Below are positions 8,693-16,515 of a DNA stretch of 64,000 nt, piece after piece. The DNA lies in assembly GCA_021825925.1 (NCBI GenBank), contig JAKAFP010000001.1, positions 124,001-188,000 on the forward strand, given 5' to 3'. The notes beneath the pieces were generated by a model. The model was not told where the DNA came from. It did not search any database and saw only the letters and a list, made by a program, of their open reading frames with translations. The DNA is from Chloroflexota bacterium. Lineage in GTDB: Bacteria > Chloroflexota > Anaerolineae > Anaerolineales > Anaerolineaceae. The translations under genes and the position numbers were made by a program. The stretch's first letter is position 1; every line of letters begins with the position of its first letter.

Positions 8693-8720
8693 CAAAAGGC
8701 CGCCTTCGGGCGGTCTTTTG
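8693..8720. terminator. Intrinsic terminator closing the phage late operon
   Basis: A 12-bp stem (CAAAAGGCCGCC with GGCGGTCTTTTG, one G-T pair) with a TTCG tetraloop. It is flanked by A-rich sequence on the left and TTTTGTTGTT on the right, so it can act in both directions. It separates the + strand late genes from the small - strand gene at 8724. Confidence 0.85.
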
Positions 8721-8723
8721 TTG

Positions 8724-9032
8724 TTACTCCAGGATGTCATGGGGTTCGGTTGATTTCTCTAGGTGGATGTAGGGGATTCCGTTTACCACATCCAGACGGA
8801 GGATTTGTTCTTTGAAATAGACATTACTGCCTTGTTTCTTCATCAGGACAATCAATTCGTTACGGGCCAGGTTCACTTCTCGGGGGTAGATTATCTTTTG
8901 AGTGGATTCTACATAGTCAATTAGTTTTTTCGTTTCATCGAAAATCGCCTTGGATATCTCGGTGCGGATCAATTCGAAATTAGTCATGTGATCCGGATAT
9001 GTTTTGTTTGAAGGAACTGAATGATATACCAA
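8724..9032 (-). CDS. Small hypothetical protein
   Basis: The function is not recognised. The product is 102 residues if translated from TTG at 9032, which has a good AGGAG about 8 bases upstream on the - strand, or 87 residues from ATG at 8987, which has a weak site. The SD favours the TTG start. The sequence is charged and helical (ISKAIFDETKKLIDYV) with a beta-rich C-terminus (NVYFKEQILRLDVVNG). It is the first gene on the - strand in the prophage right end and is transcribed away from the methyltransferase, so it may be a phage accessory gene. Confidence 0.5.
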   Translation of the reverse strand: MVYHSVPSNKTYPDHMTNFELIRTEISKAIFDETKKLIDYVESTQKIIYPREVNLARNELIVLMKKQGSNVYFKEQILRLDVVNGIPYIHLEKSTEPHDILE

Positions 9033-9112
9033 TATTATCTCCTATTTTAAGAATCACTTCACGACTTGCGAGTTAGAATAATTATAGATTATTTGTTCTA
9101 TTTGGTGAAGTC

Positions 9113-9868
9113 ATGGAAAAAATCGGAAACGCTTTTCTACATCAAGGTGACTGCCTCGAGATCATGCCAGGTTTTGAGGATCACAGTGTTGATCTGATTC
9201 TTGCGGACCTTCCTTACGGCGTTACTGCTTGTGAATGGGATGTGATCATTCCATTCGATAGATTATGGGCTGAGTATGAAAGAGTGCTCAAGCCGGCCGG
9301 GAGTGTGATCCTGACCGCAAGCCAACCGTTCACGACCAAGTTGATCAACAGCAAAATGGATTGGTTTAGATATGAGCTGATCTGGAAAAAGAATACAGTT
9401 TCAGGTCATCTTAATTCGAAGTATCAACCGTTGCGAGGTCACGAAAATATTCTAGTGTTTTCTCCGGCCAAAACAACGAAAATGACGTATCATCCCCAGG
9501 GGCTGGTGGCAGTAGATAAAATGAAGCGGACCGGACGGTCGAGAATTTATAATAAACAGACCATCGAAATGAGACACGTGCGTTGGAGCAATTTCCCGCG
9601 GTCCGTGTTGGAATTTGCATCCGAGACTGATCACCGGCATCCAACTCAAAAACCAGTGGCGTTACTAGCCTATTTGATCGAAACTTATTCTGAACCTGGT
9701 GCGTTGGTACTGGATAACACGATGGGGGTGGGGAGTACCGGCGTCGCGTCACTGCAGGTGGGCAGGCATTTTATCGGGATAGAGATGGCCGATCAGTTTT
9801 ATGATATCGCTGTGGAGCGCATGAAAAATGTTTGCGCGCAAACATTTAAACGGAAGAGTGGCCCTTAG
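9113..9868 (+). CDS. Phage orphan DNA methyltransferase (N4/N6 type)
   Basis: A 251-residue amino-methyltransferase of the DNA_methylase N4/N6 family. Motif IV is DLPYG (residues 32-36) instead of the usual DPPY, a variant seen in phage enzymes, and it precedes motif I (DNTMGVGSTG, 201-210), the beta-class order. HPTQKP (176-181) is the conserved motif before the SAM-binding half. The target-recognition region lies at about 100-170. No restriction endonuclease gene is adjacent, so the enzyme probably protects phage DNA. The stop codon lies in the loop of a long perfect hairpin. Confidence 0.88.
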   Translation: MEKIGNAFLHQGDCLEIMPGFEDHSVDLILADLPYGVTACEWDVIIPFDRLWAEYERVLKPAGSVILTASQPFTTKLINSKMDWFRYELIWKKNTVSGHLNSKYQPLRGHENILVFSPAKTTKMTYHPQGLVAVDKMKRTGRSRIYNKQTIEMRHVRWSNFPRSVLEFASETDHRHPTQKPVALLAYLIETYSEPGALVLDNTMGVGSTGVASLQVGRHFIGIEMADQFYDIAVERMKNVCAQTFKRKSGP

Positions 9869-9890
9869 GGACAGGCCACTCTTCCGTTTA
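9847..9890 (+). terminator. 17-bp perfect hairpin spanning the methyltransferase stop
   Basis: The arms TAAACGGAAGAGTGGCC (9847-9863) and GGCCACTCTTCCGTTTA (9874-9890) are exact complements around a 10-base loop that holds the TAG stop. The stem lacks a long T-run after it (CCACTAAATTT), so it could be a terminator, an mRNA 3'-end protecting structure, or both. Confidence 0.6.
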
Positions 9891-9963
9891 CCACTAAATT
9901 TGGGCTGTATGTACCAATAAGAATCTTTTTATACTATAAAGGTCAAAATAAGTAAACAAGGAA

Positions 9964-9992
9964 GGTTTCGATAATTCAAGATTATCGAAACC
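9964..9992. terminator. Hairpin between converging genes
   Basis: A perfect 12-bp stem (GGTTTCGATAAT / ATTATCGAAACC) with a 5-base loop. On the - strand it lies just after the HNH gene and is followed by TTCCTTGTTT. On the + strand it is followed by a TTTCATTTTTTT stretch. It probably stops transcription of both converging genes. Confidence 0.7.
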
Positions 9993-10016
9993 GTTAATTA
10001 GTTTCATTTTTTTCAG

Positions 10017-10805
10017 TTAAAGTTTTTCTCCAACAACTACATGATATCTAGGCATTCCCATAAAGGCAAATAGTTGAATTCCGACTAAAATGTATTCAAT
10101 TCCATTTGATAAGCAATTTTGGAGGAATATGTCGTGCAATACAGAGTTTTGTTCTGAAGGAGTGCTATAAACATCTCCGCCAACCAGGAATTGGGGGGTA
10201 AGTGATTTTCCAAGAATAAGGTCGGGTAAAAGAGGATGAAATGCATTTTCTCCAAGATTAGCGATTGCATAAGAATGTGCGATTTTGGCCAACATTTGAC
10301 AAAAAACCTGAACACTAAAGGAGCCTAGCTTTACTCTTTGTCCTTCAGGTTTCATAAATTCCTGAAGTTCAGATTCAATATAACGAACAATTAAGGTTCC
10401 TTCATAAGCTCCATTTGGTTCAATATTTTGTAATAAGCCTGGAGCTGGGAAGTTATAGCCAAGAGCAATAATTGGAAAATTTTCAGATGGAATAATTCTG
10501 AATTCTTTATTTCCATCTAGTTTTTTTAATTCAAGAGGTAAATTACTTAATCGTTTGTCTTTATGACGAGTGGGCAAATTTAAACGGTTTCGAAGCGGGC
10601 CGTACATTAATTTCAGACAAAATCGCTCCACTTCTCCTGTGATTGTTGCACATGTAGGACAACTTGCTTTGGGTAGAATCATGGATCCTCCCAAACCTAG
10701 TGGAATGATGTGCTCTTTTGAGAAAGCACCATTTTTGGAACCGCAATAAATACAATGGCCAATAGGGGGATAAACAACTGGTGGAGTTTGTTTGTGCATG
10801 AACAA
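10017..10805 (-). CDS. HNH endonuclease-like zinc protein
   Basis: The 262-residue product has an N-terminal HNH-type zinc site: CIYCG (Cys18, Cys21), KEHIIPLGLGG (His32) and CPTC (Cys49, Cys52). The EHIIP...LGG phrase is the usual HNH beta-beta-alpha core. The remaining 200 residues have no recognised domain, although FCQMLAKIAHSYAIANLGEN is conserved-looking. HNH proteins near prophage ends act in DNA packaging or as homing or defence nucleases. Here the gene lies at the distal end on the - strand, away from where a terminase module would be, so an accessory nuclease is more likely. Nuclease activity is inferred from the motif alone. Confidence 0.72.
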   Translation of the reverse strand: MFMHKQTPPVVYPPIGHCIYCGSKNGAFSKEHIIPLGLGGSMILPKASCPTCATITGEVERFCLKLMYGPLRNRLNLPTRHKDKRLSNLPLELKKLDGNKEFRIIPSENFPIIALGYNFPAPGLLQNIEPNGAYEGTLIVRYIESELQEFMKPEGQRVKLGSFSVQVFCQMLAKIAHSYAIANLGENAFHPLLPDLILGKSLTPQFLVGGDVYSTPSEQNSVLHDIFLQNCLSNGIEYILVGIQLFAFMGMPRYHVVVGEKL

Positions 10806-10827
10806 ATCCCCTAGTAATTAAGGTGCA

Positions 10828-10939
10828 ACGGCGCAGGCCTGACAGGGTCCACGCCGTCTAACCATACAGCCCTGAGACCAGGGACTGGAGGTTTTGAAAG
10901 GATTTTCGCCTGCTGCTTTAACATTTAAAGAGGCGAAAA
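10828..10939. repeat. Three successive inverted repeats at the prophage edge
   Basis: Three hairpins follow each other: ACGGCG/CGCCGT (10828-10833, 10852-10857), CCCTG/CAGGG (10870-10883) and TTTTCGCCT/AGGCGAAAA (10903-10911, 10931-10939), the last also holding an inner CTTTAA/TTAAAG pair. They fill the space between the HNH gene and the tRNA 3' end. The last is at the right distance to act on tRNA transcription, but no T-run follows it on the - strand. Confidence 0.45.
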
Positions 10940-10941
10940 AG

Positions 10942-11014
10942 TGGACCCGGCAGGGATCGAACCTGCGACCAAGCGGTTATGAGCCGCGCGCTCTAACCAC
11001 TGAGCTACGGGTCC
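10942..11014 (-). tRNA. tRNA with CAU anticodon, probably tRNA-Ile2
   Basis: A cloverleaf can be drawn on the - strand: acceptor GGACCCG/CGGGTCC, D-stem GCTC/GAGC, anticodon loop CTCATAA (CAT), T-arm GCAGG-TTCGATC-CCTGC, discriminator A; no encoded CCA is seen. The CAU anticodon fits tRNA-Ile2 (lysidine-modified) or elongator Met. The D-loop AGTGGTTA and the TTGGTCGC stretch resemble E. coli ileX, so Ile2 is favoured. Base pair 27-43 is a C-T mismatch. The tRNA 3' end faces the prophage, the typical orientation for a tRNA used as attB. Confidence 0.9.
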
Positions 11015-11142
11015 AAAATGTGGTGCCAAATGTTAACTTGCTAACTGTTTCAAATTATAACATTAAGAGAAAAATCATAAACCATAAAGGGGAAGTTTCT
11101 TTCGGGTTTTTTGTGTCTTGGGAGGTTAAACCTTTTCTCCAC

Positions 11143-11184
11143 TTGACCAACCTCTCCATGCGTTTTATAATTCAACTGTTGAAT
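11143..11184 (+). promoter_or_regulatory. Promoter with palindromic operator for the glycan regulator gene
   Basis: TTGACC (11143-11148), a 17-base spacer and TATAAT (11166-11171) form a near-consensus promoter. The -10 overlaps the palindrome ATTCAAC-T-GTTGAAT (11170-11184), which covers the expected transcription start. GGAG and ATG 11196 follow. The same arrangement occurs at 14789-14830. Confidence 0.8.
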
Positions 11185-11195
11185 ATTGGAGACGC

Positions 11196-11678
11196 ATGAG
11201 CCTCGAAAATTGCACAGAACGCGACCTGATCATCCTCGAACACATCGAACAAGACCCCGATACTTCTCAAGCCGCCATGGCGAATACGCTTGAAGTGGCC
11301 GTTGGCACGATCAACTGGCATCTCAAACGTCTTATCGAAAAAGGCTACGTCAAGGTCAGCCGCGCCGAAAGGCGCAAACTCAAGTACATCATCACCCCTG
11401 AAGGTCTAGCTTTACGCGCCAGGCTGACCATAGACTATATCCAGAATTCCTTTAATCTTTATCGTTTGGTACGTGAGCGTGTGGTTGCCACCCTGATAGA
11501 AGTGCATGCTGCTGGTTATACTGCTCTGCGCATCGAGGGCAGCGGAGACGTGGCTGAAGTATGCCGCCTGACCTGCCTTGAACAAGGCATTGAAATTACC
11601 ACTGACACCTGCGCACCATTACTGCGCATTGTAGGACTGAAAGTATTCTTTGAACCGGAGGATCACAAAACCCTATGA
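11196..11678 (+). CDS. EPS-associated winged-helix (MarR-like) regulator
   Basis: A 160-residue protein whose first 75 residues form a winged helix-turn-helix: [18 protein letters not shown], then [28 protein letters not shown] (recognition helix) and a wing ending in [13 protein letters not shown]. This order resembles the EPS-associated MarR-type regulators found at the head of exopolysaccharide loci. The C-terminal half ([35 protein letters not shown]) is probably a ligand or dimer domain. It is the first gene of the glycan locus, overlaps the next gene (ATGACC) and is preceded by a palindrome over its own promoter, which suggests autoregulation. Confidence 0.75.
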   Translation: MSLENCTERDLIILEHIEQDPDTSQAAMANTLEVAVGTINWHLKRLIEKGYVKVSRAERRKLKYIITPEGLALRARLTIDYIQNSFNLYRLVRERVVATLIEVHAAGYTALRIEGSGDVAEVCRLTCLEQGIEITTDTCAPLLRIVGLKVFFEPEDHKTL

Positions 11679-12631
11679 CCGATCAATCTTTTTGGAAGAA
11701 TAAACGAGTCTGCGTCACCGGAGGAGCCGGTTTTTTGGGTTCCTTTGTTTGCAAAAAGCTGGAAGACCGGGGTGTTAAAGAAATCTTCATCCCCAAGATC
11801 GAAGACTACGATCTGGTTCAAAAATCATCCATCAATCAGATGTTGGATGACAGCAAACCCGATATTATCATTCACCTGGCTGCCCAGGTGGGCGGCATTG
11901 GCGCTAATTTGCTGCATCCCGCGGACTTTTTCTACGACAACCTGATGATGGGTGTGCAGCTCATCCATGAAGCTTACTTGCGCAAGATCGAAAAGTTCGT
12001 GGCCTTGGGCACCATCTGCGCTTATCCCAAGTTTGCACCGACCCCTTTTAAAGAAGAAGACATCTGGGAAGGCTATCCCGAAGAGACCAATGCGCCTTAT
12101 GGCCTTGCCAAAAAGATGCTTCTCGTGCAATCTCAGGCCTATCGTCAGCAGTACGGATTCAATTCGATTTTCCTGCTGCCGGTCAACCTCTACGGTCCGC
12201 GGGATAATTTCCGTCCCGAGAGTTCACACGTCATCCCCGCTTTGATCAAGAAGTGTCTTGAAGCCAAAGCCAACAATGCCCCCTCCATCGAAGTTTGGGG
12301 CGACGGTTCCCCCACGCGCGAATTTCTCTTCGTTGAAGATGCCGCCGAGGGTATTTTGCTGGCAACCGAAAAATACAACAAATCTGAACCGGTCAACCTG
12401 GGTTCGGGCATGGAGATCAGCATCAAAGACCTGGTGACCCTCATTGCCAAACTGACCGGGTTCCAGGGTGATCTGGTTTGGGATACCACCAAACCCAACG
12501 GACAACCCCGCCGGCAGCTCAGTGTCGAGCGTGCCTGCAAAGAATTTGGATTCAAAGCCCAGGTAGGCTTCGAAGAAGGCTTGCGCCGAACCATTGATTG
12601 GTACCAGGCGAAAATGGATGCAGAAAAGTAG
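11675..12631 (+). CDS. NAD-dependent sugar epimerase/reductase, GDP-L-fucose synthase-like
   Basis: A 318-residue extended SDR. The nucleotide-binding motif is TGGAGFLG (15-22) and the catalytic pair is Tyr142/Lys146 in PYGLAKK. The phrases [24 protein letters not shown] and [10 protein letters not shown] closely follow GDP-fucose synthase (WcaG/Fcl), which epimerises and reduces GDP-4-keto-6-deoxymannose. The canonical LGSSCIYP becomes LGTICAYP, so Thr113 may replace the serine. No GDP-mannose 4,6-dehydratase gene is nearby, so the real substrate could be another nucleotide sugar, or the dehydratase is elsewhere. Its start overlaps the regulator stop. Confidence 0.78.
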   Translation: MTDQSFWKNKRVCVTGGAGFLGSFVCKKLEDRGVKEIFIPKIEDYDLVQKSSINQMLDDSKPDIIIHLAAQVGGIGANLLHPADFFYDNLMMGVQLIHEAYLRKIEKFVALGTICAYPKFAPTPFKEEDIWEGYPEETNAPYGLAKKMLLVQSQAYRQQYGFNSIFLLPVNLYGPRDNFRPESSHVIPALIKKCLEAKANNAPSIEVWGDGSPTREFLFVEDAAEGILLATEKYNKSEPVNLGSGMEISIKDLVTLIAKLTGFQGDLVWDTTKPNGQPRRQLSVERACKEFGFKAQVGFEEGLRRTIDWYQAKMDAEK

Positions 12632-12634
12632 TTT

Positions 12635-13489
12635 ATGAAAACAGCAGCAATCGAAACGATTAAAAAACCAGAAACAGTCATTATCCAGCCGGTCAAGGGC
12701 CTGGTGGCGCTTAACTTGCGCGATCTTTGGATCTACCGCGAGTTGGTTTACTTCCTGACCTGGCGTGATCTCAAAGTGCGCTACAAGCAGTCCGTGTTGG
12801 GAGTGTTGTGGGCGATCATCAAGCCGTTCCTGGCCATGGTCGTTTTCACCATTTTCTTTGGCAACCTTGCCAAAATGCCTTCTGATGGGTTGCCCTATCC
12901 GATCTGGTCTTACACCGGTCTGCTGCCCTGGGAGTTCTTTGCCGCCGCGTTGAGTGTGTCTGCCCGCTCCATGCTCACCAGTGGAAACATGGTGTCCAAG
13001 ATCTATTTTCCGCGTATCATTGTGCCGCTTGCATCGGTCTTCGCCAATCTGGTGGATTTCTTGATCGCGTTTGTGATTCTCATCGGCATGATGATCTTCT
13101 ACCATATCACACCGACCATTAATATGCTCTGGCTGCCTGCCTTCATGCTTCTGGCCGTGGTGACCGCATTGGGTGTGGGCTTGTGGTTTTCAGCTTTGCT
13201 AGTGATGTATCGTGACATCAACTACATGCTGCCCTTTATCACCCAAATTTGGATGTTCATCTCGCCCGTCGTGTATGCATCCAGTACCGTACCTGAAAAA
13301 TGGCGTGTGCTTTATTCGCTCAACCCCATGGCGGGGGTGGTCGAAGGTTTTCGCTGGGCCATGTTGGGCACCCAGCAATCCATTTCGCCGTTGATGATTG
13401 CCATCTCTTCTGTTATCGCCTTGACCCTTTTCATCTCCGGCTTGTTCTTCTTCCGCCGCATGGAACGTGTCTTCGCGGACATGATTTAG
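12635..13489 (+). CDS. wzm: ABC-2 polysaccharide exporter permease (Wzm-like)
   Basis: A 284-residue membrane protein with about six hydrophobic segments. It begins with a cytoplasmic region containing LWIYRELVYFLTWRDLKVRYKQSVLGVLWAIIKPF, the hallmark of Wzm/TagG/KpsM-type permeases. Later phrases such as LGVGLWFSALLVMYRDINYMLPFITQIWMFISPVVY and YSLNPMAGVVEGFRW are also family signatures. It exports an undecaprenyl-linked polysaccharide together with the next gene product. It starts three bases after the previous stop and lies 10 bases before the ATPase gene. Confidence 0.93.
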   Translation: MKTAAIETIKKPETVIIQPVKGLVALNLRDLWIYRELVYFLTWRDLKVRYKQSVLGVLWAIIKPFLAMVVFTIFFGNLAKMPSDGLPYPIWSYTGLLPWEFFAAALSVSARSMLTSGNMVSKIYFPRIIVPLASVFANLVDFLIAFVILIGMMIFYHITPTINMLWLPAFMLLAVVTALGVGLWFSALLVMYRDINYMLPFITQIWMFISPVVYASSTVPEKWRVLYSLNPMAGVVEGFRWAMLGTQQSISPLMIAISSVIALTLFISGLFFFRRMERVFADMI

Positions 13490-13499
13490 GATACCCACC

Positions 13500-14762
13500 A
13501 TGAGCAACCTGGCAATTAAAGTTAACGACCTTGGAAAACAATATAAGATCTTTGGCGAGGTCAACCGCTATCAGACCTTGCGTGAAAAGATCACCGAGAC
13601 CCTGCGGTCTCCGTTGAAAAATCTTCTGCACCCCACGGGCAGCGAATCCTTCTGGGCGTTGCGTAACGTCTCATTTGAAGTTGAACGCGGCCTGGTGCTG
13701 GGCGTGATCGGCAAGAACGGCGCCGGCAAATCCACCTTGCTCAAGATGCTCTCCCGCGTGGTCGAACCCACCGAAGGTCGTGCAGAAATCCACGGCCGGG
13801 TTGGGTCGCTGCTTGAAGTCGGCACCGGTTTTCACCCTGAACTGACCGGACGCGAGAACGTCTATCTGAACGGCGCCATCCTTGGCATGAAGCGCAGCGA
13901 GATTGACAAGAAATTTGACGAGATCGTGGCTTTCTCAGAGATCGAACAATTCATTGATACCCCCGTCAAACGCTATTCCAGCGGCATGTACATGCGCTTG
14001 GCTTTTGCTGTGTCAGCTCATCTTGAACCCGAGATCCTCATCGTGGATGAGGTGTTGGCGGTGGGCGATGCGGAATTCCAGAAGAAATGCCTTGGAAAAA
14101 TGAGCGACGTGGCCGGCGAAGGCCGCACCGTGCTTTTTGTCTCGCATAACATGTCTGCCGTTACCCGGCTCACAAAGGAATGCATCATCCTCGAACATGG
14201 CAAAATGACGCAGCGCGCCCCCAGCGCCGAAGCCGTGGATTACTACCTTTCACATGGCTACGAAAAGGGTGGTGAACGCAGTTGGACGAGCGAAGAGATC
14301 CCGTCTGAGGCTTATCCATTCAAGCCCATTGCCATGCGGGTCATGAACGCCAAGGGGCACGTGGTGGATTCAGTCCGCTCGATCGAACCACTGACCCTTG
14401 AAATGGAATACAGCCTTGATTCTGCCATCACTGGGTTGCGCGTAGGCATTTACCTGATGACGGTACGCGGTGATTACGTGTTTACCTCTTTTGACACGGA
14501 TGATCCTGACCAGTTCTCGAAACATGCCGAGCGCAGGGCGGGGCATTACATCAGCCGCTGCACCATCCCCGCGGACCTGTTGAACGAGGGACGTTACACG
14601 CTGGGTGTTAACGCCAGTGTTTTTCGGATCAAACGATATTTCCAGGATGCAAATGCAGTCGTCTTCAATGTTAATCCCACCGGCGCTCCTGGCATGCACT
14701 GGGTCGAACCGCGGCAAGGTGTCACTCGTCCGCGCCTCGATTGGCAAATCGTCGAAAATTAA
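13500..14762 (+). CDS. wzt: ABC polysaccharide exporter ATPase with carbohydrate-binding domain (Wzt-like)
   Basis: A 420-residue ABC ATPase with Walker A GKNGAGKST (71-79), signature YSSGM (159-163) and Walker B ILIVDE (179-184). The LHPTGSESFWALRNVSFEV stretch is typical of the Wzt/TagH group. Residues about 255-415 form an additional beta-sandwich domain like Wzt-C, which in O-antigen exporters recognises the modified non-reducing end of the finished chain before export. This implies that chain length is set by a terminal cap, possibly by one of the methyltransferases in the locus. It is the last gene of the first transcription unit; a new promoter follows. Confidence 0.93.
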   Translation: MSNLAIKVNDLGKQYKIFGEVNRYQTLREKITETLRSPLKNLLHPTGSESFWALRNVSFEVERGLVLGVIGKNGAGKSTLLKMLSRVVEPTEGRAEIHGRVGSLLEVGTGFHPELTGRENVYLNGAILGMKRSEIDKKFDEIVAFSEIEQFIDTPVKRYSSGMYMRLAFAVSAHLEPEILIVDEVLAVGDAEFQKKCLGKMSDVAGEGRTVLFVSHNMSAVTRLTKECIILEHGKMTQRAPSAEAVDYYLSHGYEKGGERSWTSEEIPSEAYPFKPIAMRVMNAKGHVVDSVRSIEPLTLEMEYSLDSAITGLRVGIYLMTVRGDYVFTSFDTDDPDQFSKHAERRAGHYISRCTIPADLLNEGRYTLGVNASVFRIKRYFQDANAVVFNVNPTGAPGMHWVEPRQGVTRPRLDWQIVEN

Positions 14763-14788
14763 CTTAGTTGCAACGAAATGAGGTTAAC

Positions 14789-14830
14789 TTGACCGTTCAA
14801 AGCTCGGGGTTTATAATTCAACAATTGAAT
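14789..14830 (+). promoter_or_regulatory. Second promoter with the same palindromic operator
   Basis: TTGACC (14789-14794), a 17-base spacer and TATAAT (14812-14817), with ATTCAACAATTGAAT (14816-14830) overlapping the -10. The core from TATAAT through the palindrome differs from the promoter at 11143 only at two central bases. It would drive the main glycosyltransferase operon starting at 14893. Confidence 0.8.
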
Positions 14831-14892
14831 ATTGAAGCATTTTCAAGTAACCTTACCATGGTTTACTTTCCAATGAGAAGCACGGATCAAAT

Positions 14893-16515
14893 ATGATAAA
14901 CAACAACAAAGAAACATTAAAGCGTTTCCTTGGAGGTATTCCGCTTACTGCCGAACTTTATTGGCTGGTCAGGCAGCGAGATAATCCCATCCATTCGCGT
15001 TTTTCTTTAAAAGCCTTGCATGAGGCGCTTCCTTCCATGGTGGAGGAAGTAAAGAAGATTCGTCCCAATTCGCAGGTTGAGAAAAAGAAAGTGTTTATCT
15101 TTGCCGCCCTGCATTATTGGATCGAACAGGCCACCATCACCGGGCTCGGCCTTGCAGCCGACAACCATGATGTCACCCTGGGTTTCTATCCCTATTTTGA
15201 CTGGTTCACTGATTCCACCAAGTTCGATATCCGCCGCCAAAACATATATGCCCAGAAGGTGCTTGAAGAAGCCTCATCGGTGATGGACGTGGTTTCCTTT
15301 ATTACCTACCGTGCTCCCTACACGCCGCTTCCCAAGGCGCTGCAGGAAGCTGTCAACCAGGTCACTGTATTTGACACTCAATACACGCTCCAGATCGAGG
15401 ATGTTGATCCTTCCTGGCCGACCTATCAATTTCGCCTCAAACGCAACATGGAAGCTGCTCAATCCTTGCTGGCTTACCTGCGCGCCAGCAAACCTGACGT
15501 GGTCATTGTTCCCAATGGCACCGTGCAGGAATTTGGCATTGTTTATCGTGTAGCGCGTTTCTTGAAAATTCCTGTCACTACCTATGAATTCAGCGATCAG
15601 CGCGAAGCTTTTTGGATCGCCCAAAACGCTGAGATCATGCGGCAGGACACCTCGGATATGTGGAGCGCCCAGGCCGACAGCAAATTGAGCAATGAGCAGT
15701 TGTCGCGCATTAAGAATCTTTTTGAATCGCGTCAACAGGCCAAGGTCAATGAGAATTTCACCCGCCAGTGGCAGTCTTTGCCCTCGCAGGGTGCCGAAAC
15801 CGTACGCGAGCAACTTAAACTGGATAATCGTCCGATCGTACTGCTGGCCACCAACGTGCTTGGCGACAGCCTCACCCTCGGTCGCCAGGTGTTCAGCAAG
15901 ACCATGGCCGAATGGGTCAGCCGCACCATCCTTTACTTCATTGGCCGGCCTGACATCCAGTTGGTCATCCGCATCCATCCCGGCGAGATTCTCACCCGTG
16001 AGTACTCCATGGTGGACGTGGTCAGACAAACCCTGCCTGAACTGCCTGAATACATCCATGTCATCCAGCCTGAAGAGAAGATCAACACTTATGACCTGGT
16101 TGAAATCACAGACGTTGGTCTTGTTTACACCACCACCGTTGGGCTTGAAATGGCGCTAAAAGGCATCCCTGTTGTGGTGGCAGGGCAGACCCATTACCGC
16201 GATCGCGGATTCACCTTTGATCCCAACTCCTGGGTGGAATATTTCAAGATCCTGGGCACGATCCTTGAGAAACCCAAGCAGTATAAACTCAACAAGGAAA
16301 AGATCGCACTTGCCTGGAAATACGCCTATCACTTCTTCTACACCTTCCCGCTGCCATTCCCATGGCATATCAAGGTATGGCAGGATTACGAAACCCACAA
16401 ACTTTCACAGGTATTCAGCAAGGAAGGCAAGAAAAAATACGGTAACACCTTCCGTTATCTGGTGGGTGAACCCCTGGATTGGACAAAAATGAATCACAAC
16501 GGACGGCATGCATGA
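14893..16515 (+). CDS. Capsule polysaccharide GT-B glycosyltransferase
   Basis: A 540-residue cytoplasmic protein that resembles the capsule synthesis (KpsS/KpsC-like, Capsule_synth) transferases. The C-terminal Rossmann half holds IQLVIRIHPGEI (an HPGE-type phosphate/nucleotide loop), then VGLVYTTTVGLEMALKGIPVVVAG, the usual donor-binding signature of this group. The N-terminal half includes KPDVVIVPNGTVQEFGIVYRVARFLKIP, typical of acceptor-domain helices. Some relatives transfer Kdo or sialic-acid-like sugars; the donor here is unknown. First gene of the second glycan operon, overlapping the next gene by 4 bases. Confidence 0.72.
   Translation: MINNNKETLKRFLGGIPLTAELYWLVRQRDNPIHSRFSLKALHEALPSMVEEVKKIRPNSQVEKKKVFIFAALHYWIEQATITGLGLAADNHDVTLGFYPYFDWFTDSTKFDIRRQNIYAQKVLEEASSVMDVVSFITYRAPYTPLPKALQEAVNQVTVFDTQYTLQIEDVDPSWPTYQFRLKRNMEAAQSLLAYLRASKPDVVIVPNGTVQEFGIVYRVARFLKIPVTTYEFSDQREAFWIAQNAEIMRQDTSDMWSAQADSKLSNEQLSRIKNLFESRQQAKVNENFTRQWQSLPSQGAETVREQLKLDNRPIVLLATNVLGDSLTLGRQVFSKTMAEWVSRTILYFIGRPDIQLVIRIHPGEILTREYSMVDVVRQTLPELPEYIHVIQPEEKINTYDLVEITDVGLVYTTTVGLEMALKGIPVVVAGQTHYRDRGFTFDPNSWVEYFKILGTILEKPKQYKLNKEKIALAWKYAYHFFYTFPLPFPWHIKVWQDYETHKLSQVFSKEGKKKYGNTFRYLVGEPLDWTKMNHNGRHA

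Noticed and set aside
10894..11199. 101-residue + strand open frame over the tRNA(CAU) gene
   Set aside because: Its sequence is the antisense of the tRNA (RQGSNLRPSGYEPRALTTELR), a well-known false protein.
12224..13105. 293-residue - strand open frame
   Set aside because: Runs antisense across the epimerase and Wzm genes; His/Gln-rich with no domain, a shadow of real coding sequence.
15274..16059. 261-residue - strand open frame
   Set aside because: Antisense shadow of the capsule glycosyltransferase gene.
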